Positions 54,921 through 63,219 of a stretch of 64,000 nt of DNA are shown here, in pieces. The stretch comes from Salegentibacter lacus. GTDB lineage: Bacteria > Bacteroidota > Bacteroidia > Flavobacteriales > Flavobacteriaceae. Both the position numbers and the translations under genes were made by a program. Within the stretch, counting starts at the first letter, position 1. Every line of letters starts with the position of its first letter. The notes under the pieces were generated by a model. That model was not told where the DNA came from, made no database searches, and saw nothing but the letters and a program-made list of their open reading frames with translations. The stretch is from positions 1 to 64,000 of the forward strand of contig NZ_JAIQZB010000021.1 of NCBI RefSeq assembly GCF_020164555.1. Reading direction: 5' to 3'.

Positions 54921-55070
54921 AAAATTTATAGAATGAATTTTGATTGCCAAGTTTACTAAATTTTCAGCAAAAAAAGTAGGTTTTGAGTGTTAAATACTAA
55001 GGATTTGTTAAAGAAATATTCTCCTATATTTTCTAAAAACCGAAAACCCGCTTCCCTTAAATAACAATTG

Positions 55071-55078
55071 TATCTTTG
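55071..55078 (+). promoter_or_regulatory. -7 promoter box of the HMG-CoA reductase gene
   Basis: TATCTTTG fits TAnnTTTG exactly, 22 bases before the ATG at 55101. No clear -33 TTG is present. Confidence 0.5.
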
Positions 55079-55100
55079 CCCACTATAAATTAGCTTAAAA

Positions 55101-56420
55101 ATGACAAAACCTATCAGCGGCTTTTCCAAACTTAACAAAAAGGAAAAAATAGACTGGTTGGCTGAAACCTACCTGAAAGACCGCCCCGAAGATGTGGCAA
55201 TTCTTAGACAATACTGGAACGAAGATTCCAGGTTACAACAGCTACACGACGAATTTACCGAAAATACATTATCAAATTTCTACCTGCCTTTTGGCCTGGC
55301 ACCGAACTTCCTGATTAACGAGGATCTTCTTGCTATTCCTATGGCTATTGAAGAAAGCTCAGTAATAGCAGCGGCAAGTAAAGCCGCGAAATTCTGGAGA
55401 ACCCGTGGCGGATTTAAAGCTGAAGTTATAGACACCAAAAAGATAGGTCAGGTTCATTTTAATTTCTTCGGAAATAAAGAAAAGCTGGAGCACTTCTTTA
55501 AAATTACAAAACCAAAACTTCTGGAATCGGTAAAACCCATTACCCGAAATATGGAAAAACGCGGCGGTGGAGTTCTAGACATAAAGCTGAAGGATAAATC
55601 GTCTGAAATAGCAAATTACTACCAGCTGCATTGCGAGTTTGAAACGAAAGATTCTATGGGCGCGAATTTTATAAATTCCTGCCTCGAAAAATTTGCTGAA
55701 GTTTTTCAAGATGAAGCCCAGCAGTATACCGATTTTACTGCTGAAGAAAAGAATATCGAAATAATCATGAGTATTCTTTCCAACTATGTGCCGGAATGTT
55801 TAGTGAGAGCTGAAGTTTCCTGCCCGGTGGAAGACCTGAATGAAAATAAAGATTTAAACGGTAAAGATTTCGCGAAGAAATTTATTCAGGCAGTTAATAT
55901 TGCTGAAGTTGAACCTTATCGTGCCGTGACCCACAATAAAGGAATCATGAATGGGATTGATGCCGTTGTGCTTGCTACCGGAAACGATTTTAGAGCAGTT
56001 GAAGCAGGCATTCACGCTTATGCCGCTAGAAACGGAAAATATTCCAGCTTAACACACGCCAGCATTGAAGATGGCATTTTTAAATTTTGGATAGAAATTC
56101 CATTAGCGCTGGGAACCGTTGGCGGATTAACGAGCTTGCACCCATTAGTAAAACTGGCTTTAGATATTTTACAGCAACCTACCGCCAGGGAATTAATGAA
56201 AATTGTAGCCGTTGCCGGACTTGCGCAGAATTTTGCTGCGATAAATTCCCTTACTACTACTGGAATTCAGCAAGGGCATATGAAAATGCATTTAATGAAT
56301 ATTTTAAATCAGCATAAAGCAACTGCAGCCGAGAAGAAAATACTTGTCAAATATTTCACGAAAAATACCGTAACCCACAGCAGCGCTGTGGAGGAATTGC
56401 AAAAATTAAGAAATTCATGA
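55101..56420 (+). CDS. Hydroxymethylglutaryl-CoA reductase, class II (degradative type)
   Basis: A 439-residue enzyme that interconverts HMG-CoA and mevalonate. Class II features are FYLPFGLAPNFLIN, PMAIEESSVIAAASKAAKFW (catalytic Glu), ATGNDFRAVEAGIHAYAARNG and GTVGGLTSLHPLVKLAL. Length is near the 430 usual for class II. The next gene is a GHMP kinase overlapping by 4 bases, which points to isoprenoid synthesis rather than mevalonate use as carbon. The rest of a mevalonate pathway is not in the window. Confidence 0.93.
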   Translation: MTKPISGFSKLNKKEKIDWLAETYLKDRPEDVAILRQYWNEDSRLQQLHDEFTENTLSNFYLPFGLAPNFLINEDLLAIPMAIEESSVIAAASKAAKFWRTRGGFKAEVIDTKKIGQVHFNFFGNKEKLEHFFKITKPKLLESVKPITRNMEKRGGGVLDIKLKDKSSEIANYYQLHCEFETKDSMGANFINSCLEKFAEVFQDEAQQYTDFTAEEKNIEIIMSILSNYVPECLVRAEVSCPVEDLNENKDLNGKDFAKKFIQAVNIAEVEPYRAVTHNKGIMNGIDAVVLATGNDFRAVEAGIHAYAARNGKYSSLTHASIEDGIFKFWIEIPLALGTVGGLTSLHPLVKLALDILQQPTARELMKIVAVAGLAQNFAAINSLTTTGIQQGHMKMHLMNILNQHKATAAEKKILVKYFTKNTVTHSSAVEELQKLRNS

Positions 56421-57334
56421 AAGAGTTTTACAGCAACGGAAAACTTTTAATTACCGGGGAATATGCGGTTTTAGAAGGCGCAAAGGCTCTGGCTATTCCC
56501 ACAAAATTTGGTCAGTCGCTGGAAATTAAAGTTTCTGAAGGAAAAAACATTCAGTGGAACAGTTTTGATGAAAACGAAAAACTTTGGTTTCAGGGTAAGT
56601 TTAATTTCAAAAACGGAAAAATCGAATTGATCTCTGGGGAAGAAAATACCGGAAAAAAACTTCAACAAATATTAAATGAAGCCCATTGCCTAAACCCCGA
56701 AATATTTTCTGGAGAAAAAACCGGAATTGAAGTAAACACCCGATTGAATTTTAATAAAAAATGGGGTTTAGGGACGTCTTCAACCTTAATCAATAACATT
56801 GCAGACTGGTTTGCAATTGATGCCTACAAACTGCTTAAAAACACCTTTGGTGGCAGCGGTTATGATATAGCTGCGGCACAGAATAATCAACCGATAACTT
56901 ATCAAATTACCGAACATGGCCCTTCGGTTTTAAAAGCTAATTTTTATCCTGAATTTTCAGAAAATATATTTTTCGTTTACCTAAATGAGAAAAAGAACAG
57001 CCGCGATGCAATCGCACACTATAAAACTTTACCAGAGGCAAATAAAACCGGACTTACAGAAAAAATATCTTCGCTAACAGAACAATTTATAAATTGCAAA
57101 ACGCTAACTGAATTTGACCTTTTAATCAATATTCACGAGACTTTACTGGCAAAAGCATTGCAAACACCAAAAGTAAAACAAGAACGCTTCCCAGATTTCC
57201 CAGGTGCAGTTAAAAGCCTTGGTGGCTGGGGTGGCGATTTTGTGATGGTAACAGGGGGAAAAGAAGAGGTTTTTGAGTATTTCAATAAAAAAGGTTTCAA
57301 AACGATTTTTGCATTTGAGGATATTGTTCTTTAA
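56417..57334 (+). CDS. GYDIA family GHMP kinase (mevalonate-kinase-like)
   Basis: A 305-residue kinase of the GHMP superfamily. It begins FYSNGKLLITGEYAVLEGAK, which resembles mevalonate kinase. The glycine-rich ATP loop is KWGLGTSSTLI, the family-naming GYDIA lies in FGGSGYDIAAAQ, and the closing motif is LGGWGGDFVMV. It overlaps the HMG-CoA reductase gene by 4 bases. It probably phosphorylates mevalonate or its derivative; the exact substrate is not shown by the sequence. Confidence 0.9.
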   Translation: MKEFYSNGKLLITGEYAVLEGAKALAIPTKFGQSLEIKVSEGKNIQWNSFDENEKLWFQGKFNFKNGKIELISGEENTGKKLQQILNEAHCLNPEIFSGEKTGIEVNTRLNFNKKWGLGTSSTLINNIADWFAIDAYKLLKNTFGGSGYDIAAAQNNQPITYQITEHGPSVLKANFYPEFSENIFFVYLNEKKNSRDAIAHYKTLPEANKTGLTEKISSLTEQFINCKTLTEFDLLINIHETLLAKALQTPKVKQERFPDFPGAVKSLGGWGGDFVMVTGGKEEVFEYFNKKGFKTIFAFEDIVL

Positions 57335-57357
57335 ATACCGGTGCTTAAGAGCCTAGA

Positions 57358-57380
57358 CCCTGAAACAAGTTCAGGGTGAC
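57358..57380. repeat. REP-like palindrome, third copy in the window
   Basis: CCCTGAA ... TTCAGGG followed by TGAC matches the two copies at 21724-21795. It lies 3' of the GHMP kinase and may stabilise mRNA ends. The next bases up to 57500 show no gene. Confidence 0.6.
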
Positions 57381-57499
57381 TAAGGGTTACAATTCACAAG
57401 ATAATCTGCAAATTACTAGCAAACGAGTTAGCGTCACTCCGTTCTTAATGACATCTCTGTTTTAATTTTATTTCTAAAGATCGAAGTAAAAAACTATAT

Positions 57500-57534
57500 A
57501 AAAAAAGCCCCAGTAAAAATTACCGGGGCTTCCT
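57500..57534 (-). terminator. Terminator of the ppiD operon
   Basis: The stem AAGCCCCAGTAA/TTACCGGGGCTT (one mismatched pair) is followed by a T-run on the minus strand. It lies about 20 bases after the ppiD stop and ends the right-hand envelope run. Confidence 0.9.
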
Positions 57535-57554
57535 ATATCTAAACGCTTATTCTA

Positions 57555-59675
57555 CTAGTAGAATCTTGCGCGATTGTCTTCAATTTCCGCTTTTTCACGA
57601 AGTGCTTCAAACAGTCTTTCAGAAGCATTTTGTCTTCTTTGCGCAGTTTCCTGTTCTGCAATTCCGCTATAAGAATTCATAGCCGGCGCCTCATTTTTGC
57701 TTTCAAGCTCTACAACGTAAACCCCGTTATTTCCTGCGATAGGATTGCTCACACTTCCCGGTTCCAAAGCAAATACAGATCCTACTACTTCCGGTTCTCT
57801 TCCTGCACCCGGTAATGTTGGGCTGGAAAGATTTACTGCATTTGCAGTCTGTACCATTGTATTATTATTAGAAGCGATCTCCTGTAGGTCTTTACTATTA
57901 ATTCTTTCTTTTAGGATTTCGGCTTTCTTTTGTTTTGTTAGAATAGGGATTACTTTAGAAGAAGCATTTTCTGCAGTCATCAAACCTTCTTTGTTCTTAG
58001 CCGTTAATTGAGCTACAACATATCCCGAAGGAATATCAAAACGTCTAATATCACCAACGCTAGCTTCATCTTCAAAAGCCCACTGAACAATTCTTCTTTG
58101 TTGCCCAACTCCCGGAATATTTTCATCCAGTGCTTTTACATTATTAACGGTTCTAATATTATAATCACCTTCATTTGCTATTTCAGCAAAATCTCCGTCA
58201 CCTGCAGCAATCTCGAATTTGGTAGTTTCGTTAAACAGGTTATTTCTTGAACGTTCTGAAGCTTCTACTTCTCTTGCGATAGTTGCAATTTTAACTGCTT
58301 TTTCTCTTTCAGTTTGCTCTTCAATATGAATTACGTGATAACCAAAATCGGTTTCCACAACACCAACATCTCCCGGGTTATTCTCTAATACATAATTATC
58401 GAATTCTGGAACCATATCGCCAGGGCCAAAATAACCAAGGTCTCCCCCATCTTCACTGTTTGAACGGTCTGAAGAAAATTCAGCAGCCAATTCGTCAAAC
58501 TTATCTTTATTTCCTCTTACCACATTTGCAAGGCTATCGGCTAAAGCTTCTGCTTCTGTCTTACTTCTGGTTACATCTGGAGCAAATTGCTGTCCCTGGT
58601 AAGCCACAAGAATATGACTTGCTTTTGTTGAATCTGGTATTTGTTTGGTTTCAACTAATTTTGATATTTTGAAATATCCATTATGTTGGTACGGCCCAAA
58701 AGTCTCTCCTTCTTCTATAGTAAAAAGCTCATCGGCAAATTCTGAAGGCAATTCATTTTTGAATACAAACCTATCTTCGTAAGGAAGATCTGAATTTGCT
58801 TCAACAAAATCTTCATAATCATTAGTACTATTGAAACCAGGAAGGGTATCATTGCTGCTTGTTACCGCGTTATATTCTACACGGCTATCCAGTAAAGAAG
58901 TTAAAGCTTCTTTAGCTTCCTGTACATCTTCATCTGAAGCTTTTTCTTCAAAATAAACATACCTGAGGTTTCTTGAAGCTTCTGTTTCAAACTGAGAAGA
59001 ATTTTCTTTAATATAATCTCTAATTTCATCTTTAGTCACCTCAACTTCATCGTCTGAAACAGAAGAATAAGGCAATTGAACAAAACGAAGGTCTACGCTG
59101 TTATTCGCAAAACGGTAAGCCTGCTCAGCCTCGGTAATGGTAGCACCAATCCCGGCGGTTACCATAGAGAAATACATATTCTGGCGGGCCATATCACCCA
59201 TATTGCTCTCCATTTGCAACCATTGCTGGTAAGCTTCCGGTTGAGTAGATCTTATGCTTGCAATATATTCACGAACACGGTTCTCGTCAAACATCCCGGC
59301 TTCGTTTCTAAAAGCAGGATTATTCCCCATTTGCATACGCATCACCTCTCTAATTTGAGCTTTACCGGCTCTTATTCCAAGCTTTTCCATTTCTTCTTTA
59401 AGAATGGTTTCGCGAAGTGTTTGTTCCCAAACCTGATTTACCGCCTGAGCAGTACTCGCATTGGAGCCCATGTTACGCTGATATGCTTCTACCTGCCTCG
59501 CAAAATCTTCCCTGCTAACCTCTTCATCATTAATAGTTGCGATGGTATTTTGATCTTTTTGCGAAGAAAAGCCGCCGTTACGAATCACATCTGCAAGGAC
59601 AAAAGAAAAAAGTGCCAATGCAATGATGATGATTAAGAAAACAGAACGTTGTCTGATTTTATTTAATACTGCCAT
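57555..59675 (-). CDS. Peptidyl-prolyl isomerase of the PpiD/SurA type
   Basis: A 706-residue foldase anchored by one helix (VFLIIIIALALFSFVLADVI). It has a SurA-like N-terminal region (NDEEVSREDFARQVEAYQRN) and a parvulin domain (about 340-450, DSTKASHILVAYQGQQF and GYFGPGDMVPEFDNYV). A second parvulin-like part follows. It would help outer-membrane proteins fold in the periplasm. It is the last gene of the minus run from the right edge and may have an extra promoter at 59695-59702. Confidence 0.93.
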   Translation of the reverse strand: MAVLNKIRQRSVFLIIIIALALFSFVLADVIRNGGFSSQKDQNTIATINDEEVSREDFARQVEAYQRNMGSNASTAQAVNQVWEQTLRETILKEEMEKLGIRAGKAQIREVMRMQMGNNPAFRNEAGMFDENRVREYIASIRSTQPEAYQQWLQMESNMGDMARQNMYFSMVTAGIGATITEAEQAYRFANNSVDLRFVQLPYSSVSDDEVEVTKDEIRDYIKENSSQFETEASRNLRYVYFEEKASDEDVQEAKEALTSLLDSRVEYNAVTSSNDTLPGFNSTNDYEDFVEANSDLPYEDRFVFKNELPSEFADELFTIEEGETFGPYQHNGYFKISKLVETKQIPDSTKASHILVAYQGQQFAPDVTRSKTEAEALADSLANVVRGNKDKFDELAAEFSSDRSNSEDGGDLGYFGPGDMVPEFDNYVLENNPGDVGVVETDFGYHVIHIEEQTEREKAVKIATIAREVEASERSRNNLFNETTKFEIAAGDGDFAEIANEGDYNIRTVNNVKALDENIPGVGQQRRIVQWAFEDEASVGDIRRFDIPSGYVVAQLTAKNKEGLMTAENASSKVIPILTKQKKAEILKERINSKDLQEIASNNNTMVQTANAVNLSSPTLPGAGREPEVVGSVFALEPGSVSNPIAGNNGVYVVELESKNEAPAMNSYSGIAEQETAQRRQNASERLFEALREKAEIEDNRARFY

Positions 59676-59694
59676 TTGTAGTTGTTATTTTATC

Positions 59695-59749
59695 GAAATA
59701 TAGTGGGCGAAAATAATGTTTTTAACCTAATTATAAAACTTATAATTAG
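59695..59749 (-). promoter_or_regulatory. Possible ppiD promoter and AT-rich inverted repeat
   Basis: TATATTTC (59695-59702) differs from TAnnTTTG in one base. A perfect 10-bp inverted repeat CTAATTATAA/TTATAATTAG lies at 59727-59749. It follows the corC stop and may be an operator or a weak terminator. Confidence 0.3.
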
Positions 59750-59771
59750 CAAAATATTAACTGATCGCTAT

Positions 59772-61061
59772 TTAATCTGCAGGTTTTATTTTTAATTCTA
59801 CCAATTCTATTTTGGTATTGGAAACTTCCAGTATTTTAAATAAGAAATTATCTATTTGTAATTCCTCATTTTGTTGCGGAATTTCCTCGGTATGATTTAC
59901 AATATACCCTCCAAGAGTTTCATAATTTTCACCCTCGGGGATATTGAATTTATAATTTTCATTCAGGTAATCTACTTCTAACCGGGCAGAGAATTTATAA
60001 TGTTCTTCAGCCAGTTCTTCTTCGGTAAGAACTATAGGGTCATGTTCGTCCTGGATTTCACCAAAAAGTTCTTCTACAATATCCTCTACGGTAATCATTC
60101 CACTGGTACCACCGTATTCATCTATAACCACGGCAATACTTTTACGCTTTTTAGTGAGGTTATTTAAAACATCTTTCACCCACATAGTTTCGGGCACAAA
60201 AACAACCGGTAACAATATAGATTTTATAGATTCCGGCTTTTTAAAAAGCTCGAATGAATGAACATAGCCAATAACATCGTCTATGGTTTCGTTATAAATT
60301 AAAAGTTTTGAAAGTCCGGTTTCTGTAAATGTGTTTACGAGATCCCTGGGAGCCTGGTGTTGATCTACCGCAATAATTTCGGTTCTTGGAACCATAACTT
60401 CCCTGGCTCGTATATCTGAAAACTGCAGGGCATTTTGAAAAATTTGAATTTCAGAATCTACTTCATCATCATCTTCGACGGTTTCCATTTGCTCATTGAT
60501 GAAATTTCCCAGTTCAACTTTACTAAATGCAAGTTGCACTTCGTCTCCTTCGGTTTTAAAAAATCTTTTCAAAATAACATCTGAAACCCATATTACGAAA
60601 GAGGATATAAAACTGAAAAGCAAATAAAAGATATACGCCGGAACCGCGAAAAATTTCAACATGGTGTTCGCGTAAATTTGAAAAAACACCTTCGGAAGAA
60701 ATTCAGCAGTAAGCAAAATTACAAGCGTAGAAATTATTGTTTGGGTAAATAAACTTAGGTCTACGATAAGATATTCTAAGAAAGCACTATTTAAAGGCTG
60801 AAGCCCTTCAAGCCAAAGCATAAGTAAATCGCCCATAAAAAACCCGTAAACCACCAGTGCAATGTTATTCCCCACCAGCATGGTAGCGATAAATTTCGAG
60901 GGTTTTTTGGTTAATCTCTTAAGAATAGTCGCTAGAAAATCGTTTTGGCGTTTTTCAATTTCAATATAGATCTTGTTAGAAGAAATATACGCGATTTCCA
61001 TCCCGGAAAAGAAGGCAGATAAAATTAAAGAAAGGACAATGATAAGAATTTCAACTTCCAT
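59772..61061 (-). CDS. CNNM/CorC family membrane protein with CBS domains
   Basis: A 429-residue protein of the hemolysin/CorC/CNNM type. The N-terminal membrane part (about 1-190, LSAFFSGMEIAYISSNKIYIEIEK) is followed by two CBS domains (AREVMVPRTEIIAVD; IDEYGGTSGMITVEDIVEELFGEI) and a CorC/HlyC transporter-associated domain. Members affect magnesium or cobalt transport. It overlaps the upstream small gene by 1 base (TAATG). Confidence 0.9.
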   Translation of the reverse strand: MEVEILIIVLSLILSAFFSGMEIAYISSNKIYIEIEKRQNDFLATILKRLTKKPSKFIATMLVGNNIALVVYGFFMGDLLMLWLEGLQPLNSAFLEYLIVDLSLFTQTIISTLVILLTAEFLPKVFFQIYANTMLKFFAVPAYIFYLLFSFISSFVIWVSDVILKRFFKTEGDEVQLAFSKVELGNFINEQMETVEDDDEVDSEIQIFQNALQFSDIRAREVMVPRTEIIAVDQHQAPRDLVNTFTETGLSKLLIYNETIDDVIGYVHSFELFKKPESIKSILLPVVFVPETMWVKDVLNNLTKKRKSIAVVIDEYGGTSGMITVEDIVEELFGEIQDEHDPIVLTEEELAEEHYKFSARLEVDYLNENYKFNIPEGENYETLGGYIVNHTEEIPQQNEELQIDNFLFKILEVSNTKIELVELKIKPAD

Positions 61062-61258
61062 TACTCCTGCTTGTTACGCTCTTCAATTTTTCGTCTAAAT
61101 CGCCTTTTAAAGAAAAACATTAAGATAGATATAACCACGAAAAAGATGAACAAATATGCTCCGCTGCGCTCAGTATTCCAGATTCTAATACTCTCATACA
61201 AGAAAAATGCAGCTATAAATAAATAAGCGTATTCAAAATATTTATAATATTTACTCAT
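61061..61258 (-). CDS. Small two-helix membrane protein
   Basis: A 65-residue protein with two hydrophobic helices and a basic tail (FFKRRFRRKIEERNKQE). It overlaps lptC by 8 bases and corC by 1 base, so it is coupled to both. No family is recognised; its position in the run suggests a role in the envelope. Confidence 0.6.
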   Translation of the reverse strand: MSKYYKYFEYAYLFIAAFFLYESIRIWNTERSGAYLFIFFVVISILMFFFKRRFRRKIEERNKQE

Positions 61259-61823
61259 CTGATTTATTGTCTTTTATAATTTGGATTCCCACATTGGTTC
61301 TAGAGCGAAAATTACCGAAATTTTGATTAGCATCAAAACCTTCACCATCGTTGATAGCGCCATTGGGAAATTTAATAGTATTAGGCTTATCGGTAAACAC
61401 CCAGTTTATATTTTGATCCCAAAACAATTGCGAGGCTTCCAGGCGCATACTATCTGCCGTAAAAATCACCACATTCCCTTGCATATCTATAAGATTAGTG
61501 CCATCGTAAATAATCCCATAATCAGAAGTTACTGTACTTTTCTCATTATTTTCGTCATAAATTTCCAACTCCAACCCCTCCGGGAATTCGCGATAAGGAA
61601 ACTCTTTATTTGTAAAATCCATCATCTTGGGGCTTTTTAAATTAGCCACCATTCTGCCTGAATCGGTATACTTAAGGTTAATTCCCTCGGCTATAGCTTG
61701 TGGAGCATCACCTTCAATTTCCAAGGCACGAATCTCATTAAGATTACCCTGACATGAAAAAAGCATTGTCACGCCGGTGAGCGTGACAATGCCTGTTATT
61801 ATTTCCTTATATGTTAATCTCAT
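61251..61823 (-). CDS. lptC: LPS export protein LptC
   Basis: A 190-residue lipoprotein-like protein (TMLFSC) that holds lipopolysaccharide in the periplasmic bridge between LptBFG and LptA. The beta-jellyroll pattern is visible (GINLKYTDSGRMVANLKSP, LEIYDENNEKSTVTSDYGII, MQGNVVIFTADSMRLEA). The start MRLTYKEI at 61823 is chosen because it lies one base from the TPR stop and gives a signal peptide; an upstream ATG at 61961 would run through that gene. Codons 11-22 contain a terminator-like hairpin. Confidence 0.9.
   Translation of the reverse strand: MRLTYKEIITGIVTLTGVTMLFSCQGNLNEIRALEIEGDAPQAIAEGINLKYTDSGRMVANLKSPKMMDFTNKEFPYREFPEGLELEIYDENNEKSTVTSDYGIIYDGTNLIDMQGNVVIFTADSMRLEASQLFWDQNINWVFTDKPNTIKFPNGAINDGEGFDANQNFGNFRSRTNVGIQIIKDNKSDE
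61757..61792 (-). terminator. Terminator-like hairpin inside the start of lptC
   Basis: On the minus strand GCATTGTCACGC (61781-61792) pairs perfectly with GCGTGACAATGC (61763-61774) across a 6-base loop, and TTTTTT follows at once (61757-61762). This has the form of an intrinsic terminator but lies within codons 11-22 of lptC. It would make lptC and the genes after it less expressed than the TPR and barrel genes before it. Confidence 0.6.
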
Positions 61824-61824
61824 A

Positions 61825-63198
61825 TTACATTTGTGGGATACGCACGGTTTCCCCAATCCAACATCCAATTTGTATTGCTTCACCGGCACTTCTACCTTGT
61901 TGAAACACATCAGATTTTTGTGGTGCTCTACCTCTATAGGCTGTAGCAGTTTGATTTGCATTAGATGCGATAGAAGGATCTACTCTTGCGGCTCTGGCAG
62001 CATAATCTGCAGCTAACCAGTAAACAGCTCTTTTATCAAAAGAAGTCTCTCCACAATTGTTAGCACTCTGGGCTATCATATTAGAGATTTGCAAATATGC
62101 ATTACCTAAAGATGGTTTAGCATTAAGTGCTTTTCTATAATAATTTCTGGCTTGAGAAAAACTACCTCTTTCTTTATAGTTAGAAGCAATTCTATAGTAA
62201 ATTCTAGCCTGATCGTTAGGATCTTCTTCTAATTCTGCAGCTTCGTTATAGTATTCTAAAGCTTTAGCTCTATCGCCATCGGCTTCAGCCAACTGACCTA
62301 AAGAGTAAGCAGAATTTGCAGAAGGCTCTAATTGGTGCAATGCTTCAGAAACCTGGAAGAATAATGGATCTTCGGTACAGTCTTTAGCAGACAGTCTCGC
62401 GTTAGCGTTCTGCAACCAGTTTACATCAGATTTTTTCTCTTCAAAATCTTTATTATAAAGAGGGATCAAATTATCACAATCTGCTCTTGCTCCTAATTTA
62501 GCATTGATACTTCCTTTTACAAGGTTGTAGTTTTTCAGATTGATTTCTGCATAATTAATTTGTTTTTTTTCTTTAGCAGTAAGATCTTCACCTTCTTCTT
62601 GTTTCTTCAAAAGAGGAGCTAATCTTTCAGCAGCATCATTTTCCTCTTCTTCAATTTTTGCTAACACCTTATCATAGCTATCAAAAACATCCTGAAGTTC
62701 TCTATCACCAGCATCTTGCATTTCTACCATAAGGTCGAAATACGCATACAAACCTTTAGGGCTAGTAAAGTTTTCACGATCCTCTACATAAACTTTATCA
62801 AAAGCATTATATAATTCTTCCTTAGTACCTAATTTATGGTCGTATCTTAACTGAGCGATATCAGAATAAATTTTTCCTTTAGAAGTTTTATTTGGAAACA
62901 ATTCTAAACGCTCTTCCCAAAGACTAATAAGCTCTTCAATAAACTGCTCCTTTTCGGCACCTTCAGCGTTCTCAATTTTATAGTTAAGAGCACGTTCACC
63001 ATATTGGAAAGTAGCCAAACTATATTTAGGGCATTCCTCCCTTACTTTCATTAAAGGTTCATAAGCGGCATCATAATTTTTAGCTTTAGCATCGTCATAA
63101 GCCAAAGCAGCCATTGTTGCACAATCATTAGACTGCGCGCTTAGAACACTTGAACCTAAAACGGCTCCCGTAATTAATGCTATAAATCTCGCTTTCAT
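61825..63198 (-). CDS. Secreted TPR protein
   Basis: A 457-residue protein with a signal peptide (ending SSVLSAQ). It has several tetratricopeptide repeats (AYDDAKAKNYDAAYEPLMKV, ALEYYNEAAELEEDPNDQAR, QARNYYRKALNAKPSLGNAY) and conserved-looking Cys residues (DCA, ECPKY, NNCGE, GCW). It is probably a periplasmic scaffold. It ends one base before lptC and begins 21 bases after the barrel gene, so it is in the same operon. Confidence 0.78.
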   Translation of the reverse strand: MKARFIALITGAVLGSSVLSAQSNDCATMAALAYDDAKAKNYDAAYEPLMKVREECPKYSLATFQYGERALNYKIENAEGAEKEQFIEELISLWEERLELFPNKTSKGKIYSDIAQLRYDHKLGTKEELYNAFDKVYVEDRENFTSPKGLYAYFDLMVEMQDAGDRELQDVFDSYDKVLAKIEEEENDAAERLAPLLKKQEEGEDLTAKEKKQINYAEINLKNYNLVKGSINAKLGARADCDNLIPLYNKDFEEKKSDVNWLQNANARLSAKDCTEDPLFFQVSEALHQLEPSANSAYSLGQLAEADGDRAKALEYYNEAAELEEDPNDQARIYYRIASNYKERGSFSQARNYYRKALNAKPSLGNAYLQISNMIAQSANNCGETSFDKRAVYWLAADYAARAARVDPSIASNANQTATAYRGRAPQKSDVFQQGRSAGEAIQIGCWIGETVRIPQM

Positions 63199-63219
63199 TT
63201 TCTTGTTTTATTATTGTGG

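Noticed and set aside
59076-59636. 186-residue plus-strand frame opposite ppiD
   Set aside because: Fully within the foldase gene and without family features.
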